Source: an uncultured Clostridia bacterium (GTDB lineage: Bacteria; Bacillota; Clostridia; Saccharofermentanales; Saccharofermentanaceae). From it: a stretch of 39,151 nt of DNA. Positions 15,293 through 23,132 of this stretch are shown piece after piece. The translations under genes and the position numbers were made by a program. The stretch is from contig CAMZBB010000015.1 of NCBI GenBank assembly GCA_947304405.1, positions 1-39,151 of the forward strand, given 5' to 3'. How positions within the stretch are numbered: the stretch's first letter is position 1; every line of letters begins with the position of its first letter. The notes beneath the pieces are model-generated. The model was not told the origin of the DNA. It made no database searches and was given only the letters and a program-made list of their open reading frames with translations.

Positions 15293-17695
15293 ATGTACAG
15301 TATCATCAAGAGGGACGGAAAAGTCGTAGATTTCGACTTAAGCAAAATCTCAGGAGCTATCGAGAAGGCTTTCGTAGCACAGAAGAGAGAGTATAACAAG
15401 CAGATAATCGATATGCTCGCTCTCAATGCGGTATCCGACTCGGAAGCAAAGGCCGTTGACGGCAAGGTCGACGTCGAGTCTATCCAGGACAGCGTCGAGA
15501 CCACGCTCCAGAGAATGGGTTATGAGGACGTAGCAAAGGCATACATCCTTTACAGAAACCAGCGTGAGAAGATCCGTAACATGAACTCCGCGCTCCTCAA
15601 CTACAAGAACCTCGTTGACAGCTACGTCAAAGTCGAGGACTGGCGTGTTAAGGAGAACTCCACAGTTACTTATTCAGTAGGCGGACTCATCCTCTCCAAC
15701 TCAGGTGCGATCACCGCTAACTACTGGCTCTCCGAGATCTATGACAAGGAGATCGCTGACGCTCACAGAAATGCAGATCTTCATATCCACGATCTTTCAA
15801 TGCTCACAGGCTACTGCGCAGGCTGGTCACTCAAGCAGCTCATCCAGGAAGGTTTGGGCGGAATCGTCGGCAAGATCACTTCCGCACCTGCAAAGCACCT
15901 TTCAACACTCTGCAACCAGATGGTCAACTTCCTGGGAATCATGCAGAACGAGTGGGCAGGCGCTCAGGCATTCTCATCTTTCGATACTTACCTCGCTCCT
16001 TTCGTTAAGATAGACAACTTGAGTTACAAGCAGGTCAAGCAGGACATCCAGTCCTTCATCTACGGCGTAAACACACCTTCAAGATGGGGTACACAGTCTC
16101 CTTTCACAAACATCACTCTCGACTGGACAGTCCCGAACGATTTAGCAGAGCAGAACTGTATCGTAGGCGGCAAGGAAGTCGACTTCAAGTACAAGGACTG
16201 CAAGGCTGAGATGGACATGGTCAACAGAGCGTTCATCGAGATCATGATCGAAGGTGATGCCAACGGCCGCGGCTTCCAGTATCCGATCCCCACATATTCC
16301 ATCACAAGGGATTTCGACTGGTCCGAGACAGAGAACAACAAGCTTCTTTTCGAGATGACGGCTAAGTACGGCATTCCTTACTTCTCCAACTACATCAACT
16401 CCGACATGGAGCCTTCCGATGTACGTTCAATGTGCTGCAGACTGAGACTTGACCTCCGTGAGCTCAGAAAGAAGTCAGGCGGCTTCTTCGGTTCAGGCGA
16501 GTCCACGGGTTCCGTCGGCGTTGTCACGATCAACATTCCCCGTATTGCATATCTTGCAAGCGACATGGATGACTTCCTTAAGAGACTCGACCACCTCATG
16601 GACATCGCCGCAAGATCCCTCAAGATCAAGAGGAACACGATCACTAAGCTCCTCGAGGAAGGTCTCTATCCTTACACGAAGCACTACCTCGGAACGTTCA
16701 ACAACCACTTCTCGACGATCGGTCTCGTCGGCATGAACGAGGCAGGCCTCAATGCCAAGTGGATCAGAAAGGACCTCACGCACGAAGAGACGCAGAAGTT
16801 CGCACAGGACGTCCTCAACCACATGAGAAACAAGCTCTCCGACTATCAGGAGAAGTACGGCGACCTCTACAACCTCGAGGCTACACCTGCCGAGTCCACT
16901 TCTTTCCGTCTCGCAAAGCACGACAAGGCCAAGTATCCTGACATCATCACGGCAAATGACGCTTCCGGCGTATTCTATTACACCAACAGCTCACACCTGC
17001 CCGTAGGTTATACAGCTGATATCTTTGACGCTCTCGACGTTCAGGACGAGCTCCAGACACTCTACACGTCAGGAACCGTTTTCCACGCATTCCTCGGTGA
17101 GAGACTCCCTGACTGGAAGGCAGCTGCTTCTCTCGTACGCAAGATCGCAGAGAACTACAAGCTTCCTTACTACACCATGTCTCCTACATACTCCATCTGC
17201 TCGGCTCACGGCTATCTCGCAGGCGAAGTCAAGGCTTGCCCCGTATGCGGCGGCCCGACAGAGACATACAGCCGTATCACCGGTTATTACCGTCCGATCA
17301 AGAACTGGAACGATGGTAAGCTCCAGGAGTTCAAGGACAGACAGACTTACGATATCGAGACCTCCACTATGCGTCCGAGAACAGCTACGGTCACCGTTAC
17401 CGATCAGGCTTCCAAGGATGTCCCTGAGCTTCTCCCTCTCGAGAACGGAACAATGAAGCCGATGCTCTTCACGACACACACCTGCCCTAAGTGCAAGGTC
17501 GTCAAGGCAATGTTCGATGAACAGAGCTTCGATTACGATCTGATCTATGCTGACGATCAGCCCGAGCTCGCCCAGAAGCTTGATATCGTAAACGTACCGA
17601 CACTGGTCATCCCGACCACCGACGGCGTAAACAAGTACACAGACGTTCCCGCGATCAGGCAGTACATGAATGACTGCAAGGGAATCAAAGCGTAA
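15293..17695 (+). CDS. nrdD: Class III (anaerobic) ribonucleoside-triphosphate reductase with fused redoxin domain
   Basis: This oxygen-sensitive glycyl-radical enzyme reduces ribonucleoside triphosphates to deoxy forms in the cytosol. An ATP-cone (residues 1-90) controls activity. The catalytic barrel follows, with its family segment DLHIHDLSM (162-170). The glycyl-radical site RITGY has Gly664, and a cysteine zinc site (CPVCGG) precedes it. Unusually, residues about 722-800 form a glutaredoxin/NrdH-like domain with a CPKC pair (Cys731, Cys734) and a conserved NVPTLVIP cis-proline segment. This suggests thiol-based electron donation instead of formate. The gene is rich in CTC, AAG and TTC codons compared with its neighbours, hinting at high expression. 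AAGGAG ribosome site. Confidence 0.96.
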   Translation: MYSIIKRDGKVVDFDLSKISGAIEKAFVAQKREYNKQIIDMLALNAVSDSEAKAVDGKVDVESIQDSVETTLQRMGYEDVAKAYILYRNQREKIRNMNSALLNYKNLVDSYVKVEDWRVKENSTVTYSVGGLILSNSGAITANYWLSEIYDKEIADAHRNADLHIHDLSMLTGYCAGWSLKQLIQEGLGGIVGKITSAPAKHLSTLCNQMVNFLGIMQNEWAGAQAFSSFDTYLAPFVKIDNLSYKQVKQDIQSFIYGVNTPSRWGTQSPFTNITLDWTVPNDLAEQNCIVGGKEVDFKYKDCKAEMDMVNRAFIEIMIEGDANGRGFQYPIPTYSITRDFDWSETENNKLLFEMTAKYGIPYFSNYINSDMEPSDVRSMCCRLRLDLRELRKKSGGFFGSGESTGSVGVVTINIPRIAYLASDMDDFLKRLDHLMDIAARSLKIKRNTITKLLEEGLYPYTKHYLGTFNNHFSTIGLVGMNEAGLNAKWIRKDLTHEETQKFAQDVLNHMRNKLSDYQEKYGDLYNLEATPAESTSFRLAKHDKAKYPDIITANDASGVFYYTNSSHLPVGYTADIFDALDVQDELQTLYTSGTVFHAFLGERLPDWKAAASLVRKIAENYKLPYYTMSPTYSICSAHGYLAGEVKACPVCGGPTETYSRITGYYRPIKNWNDGKLQEFKDRQTYDIETSTMRPRTATVTVTDQASKDVPELLPLENGTMKPMLFTTHTCPKCKVVKAMFDEQSFDYDLIYADDQPELAQKLDIVNVPTLVIPTTDGVNKYTDVPAIRQYMNDCKGIKA

Positions 17696-17720
17696 TCAGT
17701 TTTGACCAAGGGAAAAGAAA

Positions 17721-17748
17721 ACGGGTCCTTCGGGGCCCGTTTTTGTTT
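17721..17748 (+). terminator. Intrinsic terminator of nrdGD
   Basis: An 8-bp GC-rich stem (17721-17728 with 17733-17740) around a CTTCGG-like tetraloop is followed by TTTTTGTTTT. Confidence 0.9.
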
Positions 17749-17825
17749 TATTTGAGCGCAAGGTGGAAGATTCCGTGTTTCCTGACAGTTTTTTACGAAA
17801 ATCTGTAAAAAAACATGGAATGTGA

Positions 17826-18524
17826 TCAGCAGAACGTCTTCGTAAGCGCGTCTGTCAGTTCTTTGTCTGACTCAACTGTGATGTCAGGAGTGATCTCCTG
17901 TGGCCCCAGGAACCTGCGGTTGATCCAGAGCGCGTGCCAGCCGGCATCTAGCGCGCCTTTGATATCGTGCTTATATGAGTCGCCGATCATCCAGAGGTCA
18001 GCGGGTGCTATACCCCAGCGCGACTCAAACATACGGAACAGTTCAATGTCAGGCTTCATGTAAGGCGTGTCGCCGGAGACGATAATGTTTGAACGGTCAA
18101 ACCAGCGGTCCAGACCTAACATGTCAACCTTGTTCCACTGATGCTTTGATTCGCCTGCAGTAAGGATGCCGAGTTTAATAGATGGGTCAGCAGCAAAAGC
18201 ATCAAGTACTTTGGTCATGTCTTCGCTGACCTGCATGTGGGACTGGAGTTCAAGATAAGTGTCTGCTGCCTTGCCGCCGTCCTCGGGATCGTAAGGCAGA
18301 CCTAAGATGCGGAAGGTCTCGTTGTAGCGCCAACCGTTGATGTCGTGGGTGGAGACTTCGCCGGATTCGAGCATCTGCATGTTGACGTCGCTCTTTTCGT
18401 AATAGACGCGCATGAATTCCTGCCAATCGGGGATCGATACCCCGAGAACGATCTCTGCAGCCTTGATCAGCATGACCTGCCTGCAGTAAAGCGTATCGTC
18501 GATGTCGAAAACTATGCCTCTCAT
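17826..18524 (-). CDS. HAD-superfamily hydrolase
   Basis: A 232-residue cytosolic phosphatase of the haloacid dehalogenase superfamily (subfamily I). Motif I is FDIDDTLY (Asp7 nucleophile, Asp9 acid/base). Motif II is in GILTAGES, motif III is Lys in MKPD, and motif IV is GDSYKHD. The cap between motif I and II is helical. The substrate is unknown; members dephosphorylate sugars, nucleotides or phosphoglycolate. A GGAGGC ribosome site precedes the ATG and a TATAAT lies further upstream on the minus strand. It stands alone, transcribed toward the nrdD terminator. Confidence 0.85.
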   Translation of the reverse strand: MRGIVFDIDDTLYCRQVMLIKAAEIVLGVSIPDWQEFMRVYYEKSDVNMQMLESGEVSTHDINGWRYNETFRILGLPYDPEDGGKAADTYLELQSHMQVSEDMTKVLDAFAADPSIKLGILTAGESKHQWNKVDMLGLDRWFDRSNIIVSGDTPYMKPDIELFRMFESRWGIAPADLWMIGDSYKHDIKGALDAGWHALWINRRFLGPQEITPDITVESDKELTDALTKTFC

Positions 18525-18633
18525 CAGGGCCTCCGGAAAAGGTAAATAACAGAGATATTATAAACAAGTTCCCTAAAAGAGGAACAACGAAGAAATGCAA
18601 TAAAATAGGGGCTGAACGGTTTTGTAACAAGAT

Positions 18634-18645
18634 AGTAATATTACT
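18634..18645. repeat. 12-bp perfect palindrome
   Basis: AGTAATATTACT is self-complementary. It lies in the 190-base region between the HAD gene and the small ORF, about 70 bases before the latter, and could be an operator, though such AT-rich palindromes also arise by chance. Confidence 0.3.
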
Positions 18646-18715
18646 TTATTGTGAGAATTCAAGATTTTCAGATTTTTAGTAGTAGAATAACGAAAACGCC
18701 AAGGGGTGATCCGTT

Positions 18716-18865
18716 ATGGAAGATATGACTCATTCTTACGATAATAAAGTCGAAAGCGAGCAGAACGACCCTTCAGGCACACGCGCCACCGTTGTTTCGC
18801 TCATAGAAGAGGAGATCCTCGACAGAGTCGATTACGAGACCATGCTCGAGGAGATCAGGATCTGA
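18716..18865 (+). CDS. Small acidic protein, 49 residues, unknown
   Basis: This ORF begins MEDMTHSYDNK after a good AAGGGG ribosome site and runs to TGA at 18865. It encodes a soluble, strongly acidic product (many Glu and Asp) with a C-terminal helix-like half containing SLIEEEILDRVDYETML. Codon usage with GAG, GAC and ATC resembles surrounding genes, which favours real coding. It lies alone between two terminators or promoters, with a strong intrinsic terminator 70 bases downstream. I do not recognise a family; a Spo0E-like or regulatory small protein is possible but unsupported. Confidence 0.6.
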   Translation: MEDMTHSYDNKVESEQNDPSGTRATVVSLIEEEILDRVDYETMLEEIRI

Positions 18866-18933
18866 TCTGACGGCAGTGACGTAAAGGGAGCCTTATAGGT
18901 AGGTTTTTCCCCTCAAAAAGTTTCGATTTCACG

Positions 18934-18967
18934 GGCGTTTTTTCGTAGAAAATACGCCTTTTTCTTT
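18934..18967 (+). terminator. Terminator after the small ORF
   Basis: GGCGT (18934-18938) pairs with ACGCC (18954-18958) and the inner TTTTC with GAAAA, followed by TTTTTCTTT. The A-rich stem makes it moderately strong. Confidence 0.75.
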
Positions 18968-18981
18968 GGATATACATACCA

Positions 18982-19024
18982 TTGAATAATTCTTCCGAGA
19001 GTTTATTCTTGAACTATCAAGAAT
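18982..19024 (+). promoter_or_regulatory. Promoter plus inverted repeat before the LRR gene
   Basis: TTGAAT (18982-18987) and TATTCT (19004-19009) are 16 bases apart. A perfect inverted repeat, ATTCTTGA-ACTA-TCAAGAAT (19005-19024), overlaps the -10 and sits just before the ribosome site. It could be a repressor operator. Confidence 0.5.
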
Positions 19025-19042
19025 GATTTCGGGAGGTTTGTT

Positions 19043-20548
19043 ATGAAGATTAAACGTTTATTGGCAATCTTGCTCAGCACGGCAATGGTTGTAGCGGCAA
19101 TGCCGACTTTTGTTTTCGCGGAAGAGCTTGATCGTGAGCCGGAAGAAACGGAGATCGTTGAGAGTTCCGAGCCTGAAGAGAAAGAGAAACCCAAGGCTAA
19201 AGAAGACAAGCCTGAGCAGACCAAGGAAGAGAAGCCTGCTGAGGAGAAAGAACCCGAAAAGAAGGAAACTGAGGCTGAGACTGAAGAGTCTGAACAGACG
19301 ACGGCTGAAGAGCCTGCGGAATCCAAGGAAAGTGAGCCTGAGCAGACAAAGGAGAGCGAACCCGCGGAGAGCAAGGAAAGCGAAGCTGAGAGCGCTCCTT
19401 CCGAATCCAAGGAGAGTGAGCCTGCCGCAACAACAAAGACAGAGCCCGAACCGTCCAAGGTTGAAGAAAAGCCCGCTGATGCTAAAAAAGGCAAGGTTCC
19501 CGGACAGTCTTCGAAAGTATCCAAGAAGGCAGCAGGCGGATATGGCGATTTTGGCGACAATAACAGTCTTCACTGGGAATACGATAACGGAACGTTGACC
19601 GTTACCGGTACCGGCGACATGCCTGATTATGATTGGGATGATAACAGTTACGGATATGATACGCCCTGGAAGGCGTTCAATGATGACATAACGAAAGTAG
19701 TTATTTCAAGCGGCGTAACTTCAGTCGGAGATCATTGTTTTGAAGGTCTCGGTAATTTAGAAAAAGTAACTCTGGCAGATGGCGTTACACGTATTGGCAT
19801 TGGTGCTTTTGGCTGCAATCCGTCCTTGAAAGAGATCAATTTCCCCGAGGGATTGACCGAGATAGGCGAGGGCGCATTTGGGGAGTGTTCAAGCCTTGAG
19901 AGCGCGATACTTCCGGACAGCGTAGTTACGATTGATAATGATGCGTTTTATTGGTGTGGCAGTCTTGCGAACGTAAAGCTCAGCAGCAACCTTAAGAAGA
20001 TCGGCAACAGTGCCTTTGATGAGTGTGCATTTAAGACCATAACGATACCAGGCGGTGTCACCATGATCGGCGCGTATGCTTTCTGGGATTGTTTTAATCT
20101 GGAGAGCGTTACTATCAAGAACGGCGTAAAAACGATCGGAAGCGGCGCTTTTGCTTGTTGTGATAAACTCAAGAGCGTTTATCTTCCTAAGAGTGTAACT
20201 ACGATCGATTATTATGCTTTCTCTGAATGCGAAAACCTCACAAAGGTATCCGGCGGAGCAGGAGTCAAAACAATAGGAACTCATGCTTTTGACCGCTGCA
20301 AAAAGCTCAGTTCGTTTACGATCACTTCCGGATCGCTGAGGAAGATTGGATCTTTTGCATTCAATAAGGACAGCAGGCTGAAGACATTGAACATTAAGAA
20401 GACCACCAAGCTTACAAAGTCAGGCGTCAAGAAGTCGCTTAAGGGATCTTCTGTTAAGACCGTTAAGGTTAAGAAGTCTAAGGTCAAAAAGTATAAGAAG
20501 TACTTCAAGAAGTCCAATTCAGGGCGAAGTGTTAAGGTGAAGAAATAA
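19043..20548 (+). CDS. Secreted BspA-type leucine-rich-repeat protein
   Basis: The 501-residue product has a Sec signal peptide (residues 1-26, cut after FVFA). A long acidic low-complexity linker follows (about 27-165, rich in Glu, Lys, Pro and Ser, with repeated SKESEP units). From about 170 to 440 there are roughly ten LRR_5 (BspA/TpLRR) repeats with the pattern ...GVTxIGxxAFxxCxxL..., such as LKEINFPEGLTEIGEGAF. The tail of about 60 residues is very Lys-rich. Such proteins are extracellular adhesins or environmental binders in gut and rumen clostridia. No LPxTG motif is seen; charge on the basic tail may hold it to the wall. GGGAGG ribosome site; single-gene unit. Confidence 0.92.
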   Translation: MKIKRLLAILLSTAMVVAAMPTFVFAEELDREPEETEIVESSEPEEKEKPKAKEDKPEQTKEEKPAEEKEPEKKETEAETEESEQTTAEEPAESKESEPEQTKESEPAESKESEAESAPSESKESEPAATTKTEPEPSKVEEKPADAKKGKVPGQSSKVSKKAAGGYGDFGDNNSLHWEYDNGTLTVTGTGDMPDYDWDDNSYGYDTPWKAFNDDITKVVISSGVTSVGDHCFEGLGNLEKVTLADGVTRIGIGAFGCNPSLKEINFPEGLTEIGEGAFGECSSLESAILPDSVVTIDNDAFYWCGSLANVKLSSNLKKIGNSAFDECAFKTITIPGGVTMIGAYAFWDCFNLESVTIKNGVKTIGSGAFACCDKLKSVYLPKSVTTIDYYAFSECENLTKVSGGAGVKTIGTHAFDRCKKLSSFTITSGSLRKIGSFAFNKDSRLKTLNIKKTTKLTKSGVKKSLKGSSVKTVKVKKSKVKKYKKYFKKSNSGRSVKVKK

Positions 20549-20574
20549 TAGAAGATCAATTGATACTGTGAAGA

Positions 20575-20600
20575 GGGACTGTGCATGCAGTCCCTTTTTG
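20575..20600 (+). terminator. Terminator of the LRR gene
   Basis: GGGACTG (20575-20581) pairs with CAGTCCC (20588-20594) around a six-base loop, followed by TTTTTG. Confidence 0.9.
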
Positions 20601-20639
20601 TGAATAGTCAAAATTCTTTAAAAATTTGCAATTGAAGTC

Positions 20640-20668
20640 TTTAAAACAGGCTGCGTGGCTCCTATAGT
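20640..20668 (+). promoter_or_regulatory. Promoter of the PPK2 gene
   Basis: TTTAAA (20640-20645), 17 bases, TATAGT (20663-20668), 34 bases before the start codon and downstream of the previous terminator. Confidence 0.6.
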
Positions 20669-20701
20669 TAAATTATCAGAATTATTAAGGAGGGAAGAAC
20701 C

Positions 20702-22183
20702 ATGCTTAAGAACATGATCAAGGCGCAAAAACCTGCGGATGAGGAATTTACGGCCAGACTTGGCGATGAGAGAGCAAAGCTTTTCGCGAGCCAGCTTAAG
20801 ATCAAGGAGGCGGGTCTTCCCGTAATGGTCATCTTTGAAGGATGGGGCGCTGCAGGAAAGGGCAGCGTTCTGGGGAAGATCATCAAGAACATCGACCCTA
20901 GGTTTTTCAAAGTCAAGACCAATGCCGCGCCGACTGCGGAAGACAAGAGATATCCGTTCCTGTACAGGTACATGAAGGACATCCCCGAAAAGGGCAAGTT
21001 TGTCTTCTATGATACATACTGGATGGAAGAGATCACCGATGCCCGCATGGGCGGCAAGATGGAAGACAAGGAGTACGAAGAAAAGATCGACTCGATCAAG
21101 CGTACCGAGAGGTCACTTGTCGATAACGGCTATCTTGTAATGAAGTTCTTTTTCCAGATCGGGAAGAAAGAACAGAAAAGGAGACTGGACTTCCTGCTCT
21201 CGGATAAGGACACCAAGTGGCGCGTTGACAAGAACGATCTGTACGAGAACAAGCATTACGATGAGAGCCTCGAAGTCTACGACAAGTATCTGAAGGATAC
21301 CAACAGCCCGACGGCTCCATGGTACATCATTGATGCAAAAGACAAGAAACTCGCTGAACTCCAGGTCCTCGAGTTCCTGAATCAGGGCATCGAGACTGCC
21401 CTCAAGAACAAGGACCTTGCCGCACCGATCCTTCAGAACACATTTCCTCTCAAGAAGACACCACTGCTCAAGGAAGTCGATCTCAAGGGCAAGACCCTGA
21501 CTGATGAGGAGTATGACAAGCGGCTTGATGATCTTCAGGACGAGTTGTCCCAGCTGCACTACAAGCTCTACAGAAAAAAGATCCCGGTCATCATAGCGTA
21601 CGAGGGCTGGGACGCCGCGGGCAAGGGCGGCAACATCAAGAGGATCACGGGGGCTTTGGATCCGAGAGGCTTCGAGGTCCAGCCGATAGCGAGTCCGGAG
21701 CCGCATGAGAAGGCAAGGCATTTCCTCTGGAGATTCTGGACGAGGCTCCCCAGGACCGGCCACATCGCAATATTTGACCGCACATGGTACGGGCGCGTCA
21801 TGGTCGAGAGAATAGAGGGTTTCTGCAGCGAGAACGACTGGCAGCGTGCATATAACGAGATAAACGAATTTGAAAAGGAACTCACGGACTGGGGTGCCGT
21901 TGTCATCAAGTTCTGGGTGCAGATCGACAAGAGGACCCAGCTCAAGCGTTTCAAAGAACGTCAGGCAACACCCGAGAAGCAGTGGAAGATCACCGATGAG
22001 GATTGGCGCAACCGCGAAAAGTGGAATCAGTACGAACAGGCGATCGATGAGATGATACAGAAGACTTCGACGGAATTTGCCCCGTGGTACATCCTGGAAT
22101 CAGTCGATAAGAAGTACGCGAGGATCAAGGCGCTCGAGATAGTGGTCGAAGAACTCAAAAAAGCTTGCGATTCTAAGAAATAA
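20702..22183 (+). CDS. Two-domain polyphosphate kinase 2 (polyphosphate:AMP phosphotransferase)
   Basis: PPK2 class II enzymes move phosphate from polyphosphate to AMP, making ADP. The 493-residue product has two homologous domains. The first (about 20-250) has the Walker A EGWGAAGKGS but lacks the usual DRSWYNR-type lid: its equivalent is YDTYWMEE. The second (about 265-493) has EGWDAAGKGGN and a complete lid DRTWYGR, so it is probably the catalytic half, as in characterised two-domain members. An AAGGAGGG ribosome site precedes the ATG. It is followed by a weak hairpin, then the carD promoter region. Alternative: a GDP/ADP-directed PPK2, which motif reading cannot exclude. Confidence 0.9.
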   Translation: MLKNMIKAQKPADEEFTARLGDERAKLFASQLKIKEAGLPVMVIFEGWGAAGKGSVLGKIIKNIDPRFFKVKTNAAPTAEDKRYPFLYRYMKDIPEKGKFVFYDTYWMEEITDARMGGKMEDKEYEEKIDSIKRTERSLVDNGYLVMKFFFQIGKKEQKRRLDFLLSDKDTKWRVDKNDLYENKHYDESLEVYDKYLKDTNSPTAPWYIIDAKDKKLAELQVLEFLNQGIETALKNKDLAAPILQNTFPLKKTPLLKEVDLKGKTLTDEEYDKRLDDLQDELSQLHYKLYRKKIPVIIAYEGWDAAGKGGNIKRITGALDPRGFEVQPIASPEPHEKARHFLWRFWTRLPRTGHIAIFDRTWYGRVMVERIEGFCSENDWQRAYNEINEFEKELTDWGAVVIKFWVQIDKRTQLKRFKERQATPEKQWKITDEDWRNREKWNQYEQAIDEMIQKTSTEFAPWYILESVDKKYARIKALEIVVEELKKACDSKK

Positions 22184-22219
22184 GCGGTTTGCGAAAACCA
22201 GAATGTCAACAGAATAGTG

Positions 22220-22258
22220 ATGCCCGGGGCGTTTTTTTGACAAAATGACCACGGGCAT
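22220..22258 (+). terminator. Possible terminator after the PPK2 gene
   Basis: ATGCCCG (22220-22226) pairs with CGGGCAT (22252-22258) across a 25-base loop. There is no clean T-run after it, so it is a weak candidate. Confidence 0.35.
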
Positions 22259-22274
22259 TATTCGTTTGCCGTGA

Positions 22275-22309
22275 TACAATAAAAATTAGTTATTATACCC
22301 CTAATTTTT
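22275..22309 (+). promoter_or_regulatory. Extended -10 and inverted repeat before carD
   Basis: TG-A-TACAAT (TACAAT at 22275-22280) is an extended -10. A perfect 9-bp inverted repeat, AAAAATTAG with CTAATTTTT (22281-22289, 22301-22309), starts immediately downstream, in the expected initial transcribed region. It could be an operator or an RNA hairpin. Confidence 0.45.
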
Positions 22310-22366
22310 CGATTTACAAATAGTTTTTTCTGAATTTGTCAAAAAAATATAAGAAAGGTGGTCTAT

Positions 22367-22888
22367 ATGAGCTTTAAGGTTGGAGACAACATTGTTTATG
22401 CGGGCAGCGGCGTCTGCCAGATCGACGCGATTAAAGATATCAGCTTTTTCAAAGAAAAGCCCCAGAAGTATTATGTCTTAAAACCTCTTTTCGTAAGACA
22501 GTCACAGGTCGTCTATGTGCCTTATGAGAATAAGTCGCAGGTTGAACGCATCCGTCCTGTTCTTTCGAAGAAGGAAGCCATAGCTCTTATAGACAAGATC
22601 CCTTATGATAAGCTCGAGTGGATCGAGGACAGGAATGATAGAAAAGACGCATTCGCAGACATTATCGTCAACGGTTCCCGCGAGGATATCATGAGCATGA
22701 TCCACCTTATCAAGAGTCATGCCAAGAAGCTCTCCGGAGAGGGCAAGCACCTTAATGCACAGGACGAGCGTGCCCTGAACGATGCGAAGGTCAGGATGAA
22801 TAACGAGTTCGCGCTGGCGCTCGACATCGAGCCTGAGAATGTGATCGAGCTTATCAGGGAGAAGACAGGCGTTCTTGATTTTGCATGA
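22367..22888 (+). CDS. carD: CarD/CdnL-family RNA polymerase-binding regulator
   Basis: CarD binds the RNA polymerase beta subunit and stabilises open complexes at rRNA and other promoters. The N-terminal 60 residues match the Tudor-like interaction domain (FKVGDNIVYAGSGVCQI, then YYVLKP and VYVPYEN). The C-terminal helical half, including REDIMSMIHLIKSH, fits the DNA-binding part. The 173-residue length is typical. I start at ATG 22367, 5 bases after AAGGTGG; a GTG at 22358 would overlap that site. It lies upstream of the aromatic operon without apparent coupling to it. Confidence 0.92.
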   Translation: MSFKVGDNIVYAGSGVCQIDAIKDISFFKEKPQKYYVLKPLFVRQSQVVYVPYENKSQVERIRPVLSKKEAIALIDKIPYDKLEWIEDRNDRKDAFADIIVNGSREDIMSMIHLIKSHAKKLSGEGKHLNAQDERALNDAKVRMNNEFALALDIEPENVIELIREKTGVLDFA

Positions 22889-22892
22889 AGCC

Positions 22893-22922
22893 TTGACAAT
22901 GGTTTTAAATGTGTGATTTAAT
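22893..22922 (+). promoter_or_regulatory. Promoter of the aromatic leader and shikimate operon
   Basis: A perfect -35 TTGACA (22893-22898), an 18-base spacer and -10 TTTAAT (22917-22922) lie immediately after carD. The start is predicted near 22929, giving an RNA that carries the leader-peptide ribosome site and coding region. Confidence 0.7.
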
Positions 22923-22923
22923 T

Positions 22924-22974
22924 ACCGCAGTTTTTCAAAAAGGAGAATCCTTAAGTGAAGACTGCGGTTTTCTA
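22924..22974 (+). terminator. carD terminator hairpin overlapping the leader
   Basis: ACCGCAGT (22924-22931) pairs with ACTGCGGT (22961-22968), followed by TTTCTATTTT. The loop is long. Because the aro transcript should begin near 22929, this hairpin mainly concerns RNA reading through from carD. Confidence 0.4.
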
Positions 22975-23017
22975 TTTTGCGTTTAACTATTACTACTACT
23001 TCGGTGATAATGCCTGA
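22955..23017 (+). CDS. Phe/Tyr-rich leader peptide of the shikimate operon
   Basis: A 20-codon ORF starts with GTG at 22955, nine bases after a strong AAAGGAG ribosome site, and ends with TGA at 23015-23017. The peptide contains FYFAFNYYYYF: five Tyr and four Phe in twenty residues, with four consecutive Tyr codons. It precedes an intrinsic terminator and the DAHP synthase gene. Known phe and his/trp leaders work by ribosome stalling when the charged tRNA is scarce. By analogy, shortage of Tyr or Phe would stall translation here and favour an antiterminator. The sequence shows the ORF, ribosome site and composition; the function is inferred. Confidence 0.8.
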   Translation: MKTAVFYFAFNYYYYFGDNA

Positions 23018-23066
23018 AGCGGCTTTTGTTGCGCGAGAAAACCTTAATTGAAACAAGTTAAGAATA

Positions 23067-23104
23067 AACGCTGCAAGGGTACGCAAAGCCCGGGCAGCGT
23101 TTTT
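23067..23104 (+). terminator. Attenuator terminator before the DAHP synthase gene
   Basis: AACGCTGC (23067-23074) pairs with GCAGCGTT (23094-23101), and an inner GGG-CCC extends the stem. The T-run (23100-23104) is followed by GATTT. It ends 28 bases before the aroF start and would stop leader transcripts. An alternative pairing, TTGCGCG (23029-23035) with CGCTGCAA (23069-23076) with one bulged base, would break it. Confidence 0.85.
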
Positions 23105-23132
23105 GATTTATGAGGAAAAAGGAGAAAAGCAG

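Noticed and set aside
18892..18901. CTTATAGGTA, matching the arm of the right-edge palindromes
   Set aside because: Only a single ten-base half-site with no inverted partner; probably chance.
19058..19573. Minus-strand frames rich in Leu/Phe/Ser opposite the LRR protein linker
   Set aside because: They are complements of the repetitive Glu/Lys/Ser codons of the linker and have no ribosome sites.
22924..22968. Hairpin as part of the aromatic attenuator
   Set aside because: The left arm begins before the predicted transcription start of the aro leader, so it cannot form fully in that RNA.
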